DNA of 64,000 nt, from assembly GCA_002319075.1 (NCBI GenBank), contig NVQB01000001.1, positions 3,100,001 through 3,164,000 of the forward strand, in the 5' to 3' direction. Shown piece by piece: positions 19,417 to 28,175 of this stretch (its first letter is position 1; each line of letters opens with the position of its first letter). The DNA is from Sphingobacteriaceae bacterium (GTDB lineage Bacteria; Bacteroidota; Bacteroidia; B-17B0; Aurantibacillaceae). Below the pieces are notes generated by a model. The model did no database searches. It was given only the letters and a program-made list of their open reading frames with translations, and was not told the DNA's origin. Both the position numbers and the translations under genes were made by a program.

Positions 19417-20910
19417 TTAAGGTGTGGGTGCTGCAGGAGCATCTTTTTTTGGTCCGTAAATGGTATAAATCTTCACAGTGCTTTGTCCGGTTTTTTCTTT
19501 GCACTCATAATTCTGTGTAATATAAAATCGGATGTTACCCTGGTAGGCATAAACGACATCGCCTTTTTCAAGTTGTTTGTAATCCTTGTAATAGGTTTTT
19601 ACGCCTTTGTCATTTAAAATATCTGTGTAAAAAAAATTTTGTGCGTTATATCCTTCAGCCACAAAATAAGTGTTATTCAAGTCGTATTTCCCTTTGATGG
19701 CATTTTTGAGAAAGTACCCTATCTCGTACGGCTCGGCGTCCCAACTGTATTCAAGCGGGAAATAGGTTTTGGACCATACGTTTTTATAAGGAATTACGAA
19801 AAGTAAAAATAAAAGCAGATAGGGAAGAACATTGCTACTGAGTTTTTGTTTTATGAAATCAGAGTTCTGAAGGAAGTCAAAAATAAAATGCACCAGCAGG
19901 GCTACAGAAAAGGCGAATAGAGGAAACAGAGGCGCGTCGTACCAGATGAGTTTGGTTTTTGCCGTAGAGATAATTATGAAAAATGTGAAGATCAGGAGTG
20001 TCAGGAAAAAACTAAAGTGTTTAATCCGCCTGTCTCTGCTGGCCATTCCTACAATTAAACCGCAGGGAATAAGTAGGTATTTTTCGGGAAAGTGATAATT
20101 TTTTATCCAATCTAAGTAAAAGAAAAAATCTGATTGCTGTTCTCCCTGTGCAACCAAAAAACGTCCACCCAGTTCATTTTCGCTAACCGCTTGTATATAG
20201 CCCGGGTTTTGGGTTTCGCGCAATAAATAATAGCTAAGAATTAGAACCAGAAAAGAAAAGAATCCAATGTAAAAATGTTTGTTTTTTATTAAAGGCAAAA
20301 TTTGTTTTTGAAAAAGTGCATAAAGAAAAAGTGCCGGGGTGAAGAGCATTCCCGCTACCCCCTTAGTATAAGTGGCAAGTAAGAGACATGTAAAAAATAA
20401 ATAAAGAAATTTTGTTTTTTTTGTTTCGCTGTAGGCGTAAAAAAATAAGGAGCTTACTGTGGTGAATAAAGTCAATAAAGCATCGTAATCACCTGTTCTG
20501 CTTACATGTTCTGTTACAAAACCTTCGGTAGTTATTAAAGTAAGAATCGTTATAAAAGCGAACCAGAAATTCTTTAAATAACGAATAGAAAAAACAAGTA
20601 TTGCAAAACAAATTCCGAAAGTGGCGAGCGCGGAGGGCAAACGGATAGCAATTTCATTTGGACCAATGGTATGCATAAAAAAGACCTGCAGCCATATTAA
20701 TAAAGGTGGTTTAGTATTCCACATCTCCGGACAAAAATTCAGATGTGTCACCAAATAATCTCCGTCATGATACATTTGCAGGGCATTACAAGCTATGCGG
20801 GCCTCATCCCACATGCGTATAGGCAATGTGTCGAGAAAGCCGAATACAGGCATAACCAACAAGGCAGCCAATAAAATATATTTTAAAGAAGCGTAGACGC
20901 GGGTGTTCAT
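19417..20910 (-). CDS. ArnT-like glycosyltransferase (GT39/GT83 type)
   Basis: A 497-residue polytopic membrane protein with about 11-12 hydrophobic segments. The first periplasmic loop carries the family motif MWDEARIACNALQMYHDGDYLVTH with the catalytic-type Asp-Glu, and then WNTKPPLLIWLQ. The family transfers sugars from polyprenyl phosphate donors onto lipid A or proteins in the periplasm. The acceptor here is unknown. The C-terminal domain (about residues 385-497) is soluble and ends in a short Pro/Ala tail. Confidence 0.88.
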   Translation of the reverse strand: MNTRVYASLKYILLAALLVMPVFGFLDTLPIRMWDEARIACNALQMYHDGDYLVTHLNFCPEMWNTKPPLLIWLQVFFMHTIGPNEIAIRLPSALATFGICFAILVFSIRYLKNFWFAFITILTLITTEGFVTEHVSRTGDYDALLTLFTTVSSLFFYAYSETKKTKFLYLFFTCLLLATYTKGVAGMLFTPALFLYALFQKQILPLIKNKHFYIGFFSFLVLILSYYLLRETQNPGYIQAVSENELGGRFLVAQGEQQSDFFFYLDWIKNYHFPEKYLLIPCGLIVGMASRDRRIKHFSFFLTLLIFTFFIIISTAKTKLIWYDAPLFPLFAFSVALLVHFIFDFLQNSDFIKQKLSSNVLPYLLLFLLFVIPYKNVWSKTYFPLEYSWDAEPYEIGYFLKNAIKGKYDLNNTYFVAEGYNAQNFFYTDILNDKGVKTYYKDYKQLEKGDVVYAYQGNIRFYITQNYECKEKTGQSTVKIYTIYGPKKDAPAAPTP

Positions 20911-21102
20911 TTGTTTTTGAGATTCCTCTTTTTTAAAAGTGCAAAATCAAATCTACAAAAATTATTTTCTAGACATGACTATACATTCAAATGGTTTAAA
21001 AGGGCGTTTCGAGGTTAATTAAAGTAAAGTTTGGCTCTGCTGGGAATATTATTTTTAAGGTCTTAAGAGGTTAAAATATTCTTTATTATTCTAAAAAAAG
21101 TG

Positions 21103-21110
21103 TATTTTTG
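21103..21110 (+). promoter_or_regulatory. Candidate promoter box for tRNA-Cys (TATTTTTG)
   Basis: This matches TAnnTTTG in the correct orientation, about 115 bases before the tRNA. The tRNA remnant would lie inside the transcribed leader. Confidence 0.5.
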
Positions 21111-21159
21111 CACCCGTTCTGATATATACCGATGAATTTTGGTTAAATTTGAACGAAAT

Positions 21160-21210
21160 GGTCCTGTCCCCGATAGCTATCGGGGGAGTGGCTAGGGCAG
21201 CAAAGCTCTC
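21160..21210 (+). pseudogene. Broken partial copy of tRNA-Cys with an inserted palindrome
   Basis: GGTCCTGT at 21160-21167 repeats the 5' end of the intact tRNA. It is followed by the perfect palindrome CCCCGATAGCTATCGGGG (21168-21185) and then GAGTGGCTAGGGCAG, which matches the D-arm region of the tRNA. No anticodon or T arm follows. It looks like a partial tRNA copy interrupted by a palindrome of the kind dispersed in Bacteroidota genomes. Confidence 0.65.
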
Positions 21211-21225
21211 AAAAAAAACACAAAT

Positions 21226-21296
21226 GGTCCTGTGGCCGAGTGGCTAGGCTCAGCTCTGCAAAAGCTGCTACAGCGGTTCGAATCCGCTCGGGACCT
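21226..21296 (+). tRNA. tRNA-Cys (GCA)
   Basis: A 71-nt cloverleaf. The acceptor GGTCCTG pairs with CGGGACC (one T-G pair). The anticodon arm is CAGCT CTGCAAA AGCTG with anticodon GCA. The T arm is AGCGG TTCGAAT CCGCT. The variable loop is short, which excludes a Leu/Ser type. CCA is not encoded. The 3' end is the apparent integration target of the downstream element, whose recombinase gene overlaps it on the other strand. Confidence 0.95.
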
Positions 21297-22806
21297 CCCT
21301 AGCGGACAGCGTCAAAATTTGACTTGCTGTCCGCTTTTTTTCTGCCCTGTATGCCCCGTCAATTCGAGCAATCAGCGAAAACGTTTCATTCAATTTTCCC
21401 GTTCGAACTCGATCATTTTCAATTCGCAAATTTTCCTTCAATATCGAACGGAGGACACTTTGGCGATCTTTCACTTGTCCGGCATTATACACCACATTGA
21501 GGTTTTTAACCACGCATAAGCCCTTTTTCAGGTAACGTTTGAAGTCGGCGTCCATATCGTCCGATCCCATGTGATCTTTGATCAGGGAGTCCATTATGGG
21601 CTCGTAGCGTTTTTTAATATCCCGGTATTCGTCCGGACTGAGCGTTCCATCCAGCATCATTTGTTGAGCGTTGTTTAGACGTTCCCGGTGTTTCTGAACC
21701 TCAATCTGAATTTGCTGTTTTGCCAGCGATTTGCCGGACGTTTTTGATTTAAAAACGTCATCTATGATCTTGTCATAAAGGTTTATGATATCGGAATCGA
21801 AAACAACGGTTGACAGCTTGTCGGAAAAGTCGTCATTCAGATCAAAGGCTTTGAGGCGGGTCGCACAACCCTTTATGCAATGGTAATAGAAGTGCTTTAT
21901 TCCACTTCCTCCCGTTGATCCGCTTCCAGTTAGATTCCTTCCGCACTTGGGACAAACTAAAAATCCCCGTAAGGGGAATTCATTTCGTGAAACAGCTGAA
22001 TAGGCTAATCGTTTTTTTCCGGCCAGAACATCTTGCACACGCTGAAATAGTGCTTCGCTAATGATTGGTTCATGTAATCCTTTTACGATGGTAAACTCTT
22101 CATCCTTCCAAGCTGGAATTTGGATTTTGCCGCAATAGACCGGATTCTTTACAATTTGCCAAAAATTATCCTTACCGCATTTCATACCTTTTTCATTACA
22201 GCCTTTTCGTATTTCGTCAATGTTGTATTGACCAGTCGCCAGTTGATTGAATGCCCACCTCATTGTTGGAGCATCTTCATTTGGCACAATAACTCTCTTT
22301 CCTTCTTCGGTGGTTATGTTCTTGTAACCTCGAGGCGCAGTTGCCATCCAGCGTCCTTCTTTTTTAGCGCGGCGCATTCCGACAAATACGTTTAGTGAAC
22401 GTCGGTGGTTTTCAACTTCGGGTGCGGCTAAATAAAATGCGAGCATGATCTTGTTTTCAGGAATGCTAAGATCAAGTGGTTGTTCTATTGCCTGACTTTC
22501 TACTCCGAGTCTTTCCAGTGTAGCTATCATGCCATAAGCATCTGCAGTATTACGTGAGAAACGATCCCACTTCGTAAATACTAAAAGATCTGCTTTCGTC
22601 TTTTTCTTTTTCAGTGCTTCCAACAATTTGTTGAAAGATGGCCTATTAAAAGACTTTGCGGAATAATCTTCACGGTAACTTTCTACAACCTGATAACCAT
22701 TGATCTCACAAAATTTATTTAATCGCTCTTCCTGATGAGCAAGACTATAACCTTTGTCTGCTTGTTCATCTGTTGAAACCCTGATGTATAAAATTGCTTT
22801 TCTCAT
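21268..22806 (-). CDS. Large serine recombinase (element integrase)
   Basis: 512 residues from the ATG at 22806. The resolvase domain starts MRKAILYIRVSTDEQ with catalytic Ser11 and Arg9, and continues to TKWDRFSRN with the conserved arginines. The recombinase domain, a zinc ribbon (CPKCGRNL ... CIKGC at about residues 290-320) and a coiled-coil segment (about 395-430) follow. The C-terminus REVPSGFEPL is encoded by the antisense strand of the tRNA-Cys T and acceptor arms, and the stop lies inside the tRNA. It is the last gene of a three-gene operon and probably catalyses integration and excision of the element. An upstream in-frame start would overlap the previous gene and lacks homology. 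Confidence 0.95.
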   Translation of the reverse strand: MRKAILYIRVSTDEQADKGYSLAHQEERLNKFCEINGYQVVESYREDYSAKSFNRPSFNKLLEALKKKKTKADLLVFTKWDRFSRNTADAYGMIATLERLGVESQAIEQPLDLSIPENKIMLAFYLAAPEVENHRRSLNVFVGMRRAKKEGRWMATAPRGYKNITTEEGKRVIVPNEDAPTMRWAFNQLATGQYNIDEIRKGCNEKGMKCGKDNFWQIVKNPVYCGKIQIPAWKDEEFTIVKGLHEPIISEALFQRVQDVLAGKKRLAYSAVSRNEFPLRGFLVCPKCGRNLTGSGSTGGSGIKHFYYHCIKGCATRLKAFDLNDDFSDKLSTVVFDSDIINLYDKIIDDVFKSKTSGKSLAKQQIQIEVQKHRERLNNAQQMMLDGTLSPDEYRDIKKRYEPIMDSLIKDHMGSDDMDADFKRYLKKGLCVVKNLNVVYNAGQVKDRQSVLRSILKENLRIENDRVRTGKLNETFSLIARIDGAYRAEKKRTASQILTLSAREVPSGFEPL

Positions 22807-22807
22807 A

Positions 22808-23032
22808 TTATGCTGCGTTTGATTGTTCGTCGTCTTCGAATTGAGATTGTTCAGCCCGTTCTTTCCAATCGTTGTAAATAAAAACGCTGTAATCAACCTG
22901 GGCGAGTTCATATAGAAAATCCCTGATCGCTAAAATTTCAGCGTCTGCATATTTGTCTTTGCTCTTACCAAGTGCTGCTCGGCACTTCGGTATAGAGAGT
23001 TTTTCTTTCAGCTTTACAATCTTTCCTTCCAT
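22808..23032 (-). CDS. Small charged protein in the recombinase operon
   Basis: A 74-residue protein with a lysine-rich N-terminus and an acidic C-terminus (FEDDEQSNAA). No domain is recognised. It shares one base with the gene upstream and ends 1 base before the recombinase start, so the three genes are translationally coupled. Position and size fit a recombination directionality factor or a regulator, but the sequence does not prove this. Confidence 0.7.
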   Translation of the reverse strand: MEGKIVKLKEKLSIPKCRAALGKSKDKYADAEILAIRDFLYELAQVDYSVFIYNDWKERAEQSQFEDDEQSNAA

Positions 23033-23397
23033 TAGTCTTTGCTTATAATTCCGACAAATTGAACGTTCACGTCGTGAATGCCTTTTGTTGTTACTCCGAA
23101 CTTTAAGAACGCATGATGCATCCTGATCACATCGCCCACATTTTCACTGAAAACATAAATACTCGTAAATAGAAAAAGATCAGGTTTCAATTCACCTTTT
23201 CTTATTGCGAGATGAAGCCGAGTAAACTCCGGTCGGTTAAAATTATGCCCCGGTGCATATTCGTGTATCACTTCCAAGACTTCGATTGCATTTTTTTCGC
23301 AGTATTGGCGAAGCTCCATTTCCTGCGTGGAGAGTTCGGCACTCGCTTTTTTCAGATCGCCTTTTTCGGCTCTCGTGTACAAAATTGCTTTTTTCAT
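23032..23397 (-). CDS. Stand-alone, catalytically dead resolvase-like domain
   Basis: 121 residues aligning with the first 110 residues of the neighbouring recombinase: MKKAILYTRAEKGD versus MRKAILYIRVSTDE, FNRPEFTRL versus FNRPSFNKL, and DLFLFTSIYVFSEN versus DLLVFTKWDRFSRN. Ser11 is Glu, and the active-site Asp and Arg residues of the second motif are lost. The protein cannot cut DNA by the usual mechanism. It has no DNA-binding domain. It may dimerise with the active recombinase and modulate it, or act as an accessory or regulatory subunit. It is the first gene of the operon. Confidence 0.85.
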   Translation of the reverse strand: MKKAILYTRAEKGDLKKASAELSTQEMELRQYCEKNAIEVLEVIHEYAPGHNFNRPEFTRLHLAIRKGELKPDLFLFTSIYVFSENVGDVIRMHHAFLKFGVTTKGIHDVNVQFVGIISKD

Positions 23398-23796
23398 AAT
23401 TATTTGTTTTTACTTGTTAGTACTGGCGGCCTCTGAAATAAAGGCTTTCAGCGTTCGAACAAGAACGGTACAGTATTTCGAACGTCCTCCTGAAAGACAC
23501 AATAGTTTCGGACTTCGCTAACTTTAGCAAAACAAACTTGCACGTTTGAAATAAATGGTGCATACTGTAAAGCAGGCGGTGGCCTTTTTTCCGGCGCTGG
23601 TCAATGGCCCGAACAGCGCGGACACTTTACGTGGAATGCGAGATCAAAGATATTACGATAAAAATCCGCAAGTCTTTAAGTTTAAGCTATTGGCGTGTAT
23701 TGGAAGGTATTGGCGGCTTATCCGTTTTTCTGAATAATCTGTTTATTTGACTAGTATGGTATTTAACCAGTTAAATGGTTGGATTTTGGCAGTAAT
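23398..23796. promoter_or_regulatory. Control region upstream of the recombinase operon
   Basis: Noncoding. It contains an imperfect dyad: CTTTCAG (23445-23451) pairs with CTGAAAG (23490-23496), and inside it lie GTTCGAAC (23453-23460) and TTCGAAC (23477-23483). On the minus strand a weak promoter (TTG, then TATTTCAG about 19 bases on) would overlap the dyad, so it may be an operator. The rest (23500-23796) shows only a short unconvincing frame. Confidence 0.45.
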
Positions 23797-24786
23797 TCAG
23801 CCTTTGATTATCATACTACTTTTTATTTCATGATGGGGAATGTTTAGTTCCGCACTTTCATAAGTAAACGTCATTTTTTGGTCTTCGGTCACTGCATGGT
23901 CTACAGACAAATCAAAGGTTTTTATTCTAACTGTTTGGGAGCCTTCGATTTTGTCGAAGGCAAAAGATGGATACAGAATTAGGTCAAGAGGTCTTTTCCC
24001 AGTATGTACATCGGCTTGTTCATTTGAAAAAGGAAGAAATATTTGAACAATCTGGTTGGCGAAACCTAAAATTAACGTATGCTTTGGAAACACTTTTCTT
24101 GTGGTACCCAATTTGTTAGCTTGATATAGGTCGGCCCAAGGGGTTTGAAAATAAGTTCTTGTTAAAGATGTAATGAAACCGGTTGAAACATAGGCTAATT
24201 CAACATTGTCACTGTTCAACCAAGTGAAAGACCTTTGATTGTTTTTATCATCTTCTAGTGGTAATAGAGACAACCCGATTTTTAAGATCGACTTATATAC
24301 CCTCAGTGGCACAAATGGAGCTTTTCGAAATATAATGTCGAATGTTTTTTCGTCATGATTAATCCGATAATCATCAAGATCTTGAAGAATTAACTTTTTA
24401 TGATTTCCTTCCTGATGCTCTAAGATCGTGCGAGTTTCTTCATTGCGGTCTTTGGTTCTCGAGTGAAACTTAGGAATCTTTTTCTTTCCCTTTACCCCAA
24501 GCATTGTGAGATAGGGCCGTACGAAAGTTGCCAGATGGCTCTCAAAATTGCTGAATGTCTTATTGCAGGTGTCGCATTCATCAAATGTTAGAGTATCGTT
24601 TTCTCCCAACAGTTCGGGTATTAAATGTGTGTCTTGGTTAAATTTGGTTTGAGTGTTATTTTTACTACAGTATCTACAGACTTTTGCTTTACTTTTTTTA
24701 AGGTCAATAGTTTTGGAACTACCAACTAAACTATATTTTTTAAAGAAATCTAGTGGATCAGGTCTTATTGATTTTTTTGATTTCAT
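23797..24786 (-). CDS. HNH endonuclease-like protein next to the RM genes
   Basis: 329 residues. Near the N-terminus (about 37-85) is an HNH-type zinc module: CRYCSKNN, then HLIPELLG, then ECDTCNKTFSNFE. This is the pattern of the HNH_5 group. The rest of the protein is beta-rich and unassigned. It lies 12 bases downstream of the restriction gene and is probably the third gene of the same operon. It may be a second nuclease of the restriction system or an independent defence effector. Confidence 0.75.
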   Translation of the reverse strand: MKSKKSIRPDPLDFFKKYSLVGSSKTIDLKKSKAKVCRYCSKNNTQTKFNQDTHLIPELLGENDTLTFDECDTCNKTFSNFESHLATFVRPYLTMLGVKGKKKIPKFHSRTKDRNEETRTILEHQEGNHKKLILQDLDDYRINHDEKTFDIIFRKAPFVPLRVYKSILKIGLSLLPLEDDKNNQRSFTWLNSDNVELAYVSTGFITSLTRTYFQTPWADLYQANKLGTTRKVFPKHTLILGFANQIVQIFLPFSNEQADVHTGKRPLDLILYPSFAFDKIEGSQTVRIKTFDLSVDHAVTEDQKMTFTYESAELNIPHHEIKSSMIIKG

Positions 24787-24798
24787 TTACTGATGAAA

Positions 24799-25875
24799 TC
24801 AAAAGGAATTTAACTTCGATAATTTATAGATTCCATCTTTGAGGTGCATAATCTTGTCAGGTTCGGACGCGAACCAAGCAAATGAATTCCATGCTAATAC
24901 TGGTAAGGATTTCCTTGAACCAGTCGATTCGCGGTCTTTAAACGCGGAAACGAAAAGTACGTTCTTTTTATCGAACCCAGCCTTGTCGGTTATCTTATAC
25001 AGCGCTTCTTGACGCCGTCTGGTTATTGGCCCATCAGTAGCAACTACCTCAATAAAAATTAAGAGCGGCTTTTTATTATTTAGATCAACTAAAATAATGT
25101 CAGGTAACTCGGATTCCTTGCGTATTTCAATTCCTATTGAGTGAGCTATTTTTTCGTCGCGGGCAACTTCTTTATTGCCACTTTCACTAAGCCACAGCAC
25201 TACGGGGTCATTGAGAAAAGTTTTAGCAAAAACTTCGATAACAGACTTCGAAATTTCGGAGCTTGGTCCAGCAGACATGTGTCTGGTTTCTCCATTAGGA
25301 AATGTAACAAGGACTTTATCGCCTGCTCCACTCGCTGAAAAGGAAGCTAGTGAGATTCTTGTCAATCCATGCTTCGAAAGATTACTCTCTTGCCATTTCT
25401 TAATTTTTTTCAAAAGATCAATATCTTCTATTTCAGGATTAAACAACGCCGCAAAATTTTTCTCTAAATAGTAGCGCGGCTTACTTGAAGTTGTTGGAAC
25501 AACAATTGACTTTACGGCTCCTACCTGTTGAAGACCTTCGCGCAAAGTTTCATCGCGGATGGGCTCTCTAGTGTTATCGGCATACCAACGTTTACCATCA
25601 ATGACAGCTCCCTTTTTTAAAGCCAATGAAAGGTAATTATTTCGAGACAGCAGATCGGATTTTAACGACTGCTCTTCGGTCATTCTGTATACATGAATCG
25701 GCCCCAAATATCTATCCAAACCTTCTACGGCTCCGATATAAAGCATTGTAAAAATAGTACTTGCAGACAATTCTCTTGTGCAATAATTTCTGTTTGGAGT
25801 TCCTTCCGGGAACACAAGTGGAAGACGTCGAACGACCTCTTGGTGAGAGATATACTTCGGAAGTGTCAAACTCAT
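24799..25875 (-). CDS. PstI/BsuBI-family type II restriction endonuclease
   Basis: 358 residues. An N-terminal helical region (about 1-140) is followed by the C-terminal catalytic domain characteristic of BsuBI/PstI enzymes. LPDIILVDLNNKKPLLIFIEVVATDGPITRR is the PD-(D/E)xK-like core, followed by ALYKITDKAG and VLFVSAF. The family cuts CTGCAG. The start codon overlaps the stop of the methylase gene by 4 bases. I infer the same specificity, which the sequence alone does not prove. Confidence 0.9.
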   Translation of the reverse strand: MSLTLPKYISHQEVVRRLPLVFPEGTPNRNYCTRELSASTIFTMLYIGAVEGLDRYLGPIHVYRMTEEQSLKSDLLSRNNYLSLALKKGAVIDGKRWYADNTREPIRDETLREGLQQVGAVKSIVVPTTSSKPRYYLEKNFAALFNPEIEDIDLLKKIKKWQESNLSKHGLTRISLASFSASGAGDKVLVTFPNGETRHMSAGPSSEISKSVIEVFAKTFLNDPVVLWLSESGNKEVARDEKIAHSIGIEIRKESELPDIILVDLNNKKPLLIFIEVVATDGPITRRRQEALYKITDKAGFDKKNVLFVSAFKDRESTGSRKSLPVLAWNSFAWFASEPDKIMHLKDGIYKLSKLNSF

Positions 25876-27722
25876 TTAAAGTTGTATAATCGATTGATCT
25901 CCTTTTCTATTTTTACAACCGGAGCTTTTTTGGAAATTAATTTATTTAGCGTGGCCAACTCCGAATATTTCGGCAATGGTATCGATTCAAGTTCGTATGC
26001 GGAAACTGCTACACTACCGCTTAAGCATCTGAAAATTTCATCAACTATTCTGGAATTCAAAAAGAAAGATAATACTTGTAAACTTACCTTTGGGTTTACT
26101 GGCTTGATTATGTTTATGTGATTTTCGACTACTACTCCATTTCTAGCCAAAGCATTAGGAAGCAATGCTGCAATGAGTCGTTTATCTTGTTCTTTCGAAG
26201 TTGTACGTTGGACTAATAAACATTGAGTACGAGTAATTAAATACTGATCTTTATTATGAACTTCAATAAACGGAGTGTGATTTGTCTTTGTAGCTTTTAA
26301 TAAAAATGATCCATTTGGCATAATTGACTCTGCCCAAACAAGACTGTAACAGTTTTTACCACTGGAATTTCTTAATTGCTTTTTATGTCTGTTCCAAACC
26401 AATTGTCCAGTATTGATTTCATATCCCCAATCTGCTAACCGCTGACTATTATTCGATATGCTACTAACAATCGTTTTTTGGCTCTCTCTTCTTGGCAAAA
26501 TCCAGGGATTTGAATTAATACCAATGTTCTTAAACCTCCCTAAAAGTGTATTTGAGGTTTGATATTCGTTTTTATCATTAACAAACGATTCGACTTCATT
26601 TACAGAATAAAAACTTTCGGATTTTGGTTTGCGTCTTTGAAATAATGATAAAACAGTTTCTTGTAGAACATCTTCAAAAATACCCTTTCGAGATTTTACA
26701 AAATCAAAGTTAATAGGAATTGTATTGTTTGAATATAACTCTCTAAGAACTTTAAAATACTCTCCGGCTAAATAACTGGTCGGTGTAACAAAAGCAATTA
26801 ACCCATCTACGCGTGTCTTGCTTAATGCTATGTCCATAAATATTCCATAGAGGTTTGCATGGCCGTAAAGCGAGCGAGAAAAGTTCTTTCGTAATATTGG
26901 ATTCAATTTAATTTTACCATAAGGCGGATTTCCGATCACAAGATCATAAAGCGTATTGTGCTCCAAGGATATTTCTAACGAATCCCCAACTTCAACAACT
27001 GAATTCAAATTACGTTTTATTCTAACTAACTGATCTTTCAAGGATATAGCTATAAAGGTTTGAGCAAGCCAAGCCGCATAAGGATCAATTTCCCAACCTC
27101 GAATATTTTTCTCAACATGGTTAACTAGTTTGGTTGCGTCCTTGACCGATTTGCATTCACTTGAAAGTCGGCTGCAGAGAAAAACTAAAAAAATTCCTGA
27201 TCCACATGCTGGATCAAGAACATTTTTATTGTGTAAATCAAATCCGCCGTGTTGAATTCTTGAGTAGATAGTTTCTACTAAATTAGGTGGCGTATAGAAC
27301 GCACCCTTTTCTGATCTCTCAGTATCTGAAAGCAACAAGGTATAAAAAACTCCAATATGAAAACACGCCTCGGTCACGTCTATTACTGATGCGGACAACG
27401 CTAAAGAATTTGCTAATGCTGTTGCAGTACGATCGATTTCTAAATCAGTTTTCGAAGTATTAAACTTCTTTAACTTAACCGAACTATTGAAATGATAAGT
27501 CCAGTATCTAGAAATAAGTTGATCGATAAATAGCTGACCTTTAATTTTACGTTCACTAGAATCTAAAGATTTTGCCCATGCTTTAATCAAAACTCTCCCG
27601 GTAAATAAAGCTTGTCTAATTGAAGCCTTGTCTAAATGGCTTAAAACAGCTTTGCTCTCCACTAGATTTTTGTTTTCTAGGAGATCAAAATTATAGTCTT
27701 GTAAGAGTGCTTCTAGGGCCAT
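25872..27722 (-). CDS. Adenine-N6 DNA methyltransferase of the PstI-type RM system
   Basis: 616 residues. An N-terminal helical region is followed by GAFYTPPNLVETIYSR, the SAM-binding motif LDPACGSGIFLVFLCSRL (about residues 164-182), and the catalytic NPPY in LVIGNPPYGKIKLN. The C-terminal third (about 420-616) is a target-recognition-like domain. This gamma-class arrangement fits M.PstI/M.BsuBI-type enzymes, which methylate adenine in CTGCAG and protect the host from the partner nuclease. It is the first gene of the operon, so protection is made before cutting. No promoter box was found. Confidence 0.93.
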   Translation of the reverse strand: MALEALLQDYNFDLLENKNLVESKAVLSHLDKASIRQALFTGRVLIKAWAKSLDSSERKIKGQLFIDQLISRYWTYHFNSSVKLKKFNTSKTDLEIDRTATALANSLALSASVIDVTEACFHIGVFYTLLLSDTERSEKGAFYTPPNLVETIYSRIQHGGFDLHNKNVLDPACGSGIFLVFLCSRLSSECKSVKDATKLVNHVEKNIRGWEIDPYAAWLAQTFIAISLKDQLVRIKRNLNSVVEVGDSLEISLEHNTLYDLVIGNPPYGKIKLNPILRKNFSRSLYGHANLYGIFMDIALSKTRVDGLIAFVTPTSYLAGEYFKVLRELYSNNTIPINFDFVKSRKGIFEDVLQETVLSLFQRRKPKSESFYSVNEVESFVNDKNEYQTSNTLLGRFKNIGINSNPWILPRRESQKTIVSSISNNSQRLADWGYEINTGQLVWNRHKKQLRNSSGKNCYSLVWAESIMPNGSFLLKATKTNHTPFIEVHNKDQYLITRTQCLLVQRTTSKEQDKRLIAALLPNALARNGVVVENHINIIKPVNPKVSLQVLSFFLNSRIVDEIFRCLSGSVAVSAYELESIPLPKYSELATLNKLISKKAPVVKIEKEINRLYNFK

Positions 27723-28133
27723 AGATTTTTTAAAAATAAGTATTAATTCGGTTTAATAAGATTTTGGTTAAAGATAATATCAATTCATAGTTGTTAATTG
27801 CTACAAATTATAGAAACTCTGCACTATTTATGACATTGAGACGCTTACCAAGCACGGTCATTCACTTTAGTTCGTAAAGAAAAATCTAGAGTAGCCAAAT
27901 TGTTTGTTTGCTATCTGCGAATTACGCTTTGTGTGATTTCAGCTCAATTTGTTTTCTGCTGGAAAAGGGATGGTTTCACTCGCTTTTTTGCGTATGGAAA
28001 AGATAACCAGTAGGTTGATTTTTTAATATTTAACACGCAAATATCCCCAAAAGTAGGTAGTAAATTGTTGATTATCAGTAATAACTTAGCATTTTAACAA
28101 GGAATACAAAAAACAAAAATGGATTCAGTTTCG

Positions 28134-28141
28134 TACATTTG
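28134..28141 (+). promoter_or_regulatory. Candidate hamA promoter box (TACATTTG)
   Basis: This matches TAnnTTTG and lies 53 bases before the hamA ATG. A -33 TTG is not evident. Confidence 0.45.
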
Positions 28142-28157
28142 AGTAGCACAACCCTTG

Positions 28158-28175
28158 TCTGCGTTTAAACGCAGA
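28158..28175 (+). promoter_or_regulatory. Perfect palindrome in the Hachiman leader
   Basis: TCTGCGTTTAAACGCAGA is an 18-bp perfect palindrome followed directly by TTTTT. It lies between the promoter-like box and the hamA ATG. It could be an operator or a short attenuator hairpin (stem TCTGCG, loop TTTAAA, T-run). Confidence 0.55.

Larger units (their letters stand above)
20911..21225. other. Leader region of tRNA-Cys with promoter and tRNA remnant
   Basis: It contains the promoter box TATTTTTG at 21103-21110 and a broken tRNA-like copy at 21160-21210. No protein gene is visible. Confidence 0.6.

Noticed and set aside
23555-23737. A 60-codon frame in the recombinase control region
   Set aside because: No ribosome-binding site, no domain, and atypical composition for the neighbourhood.
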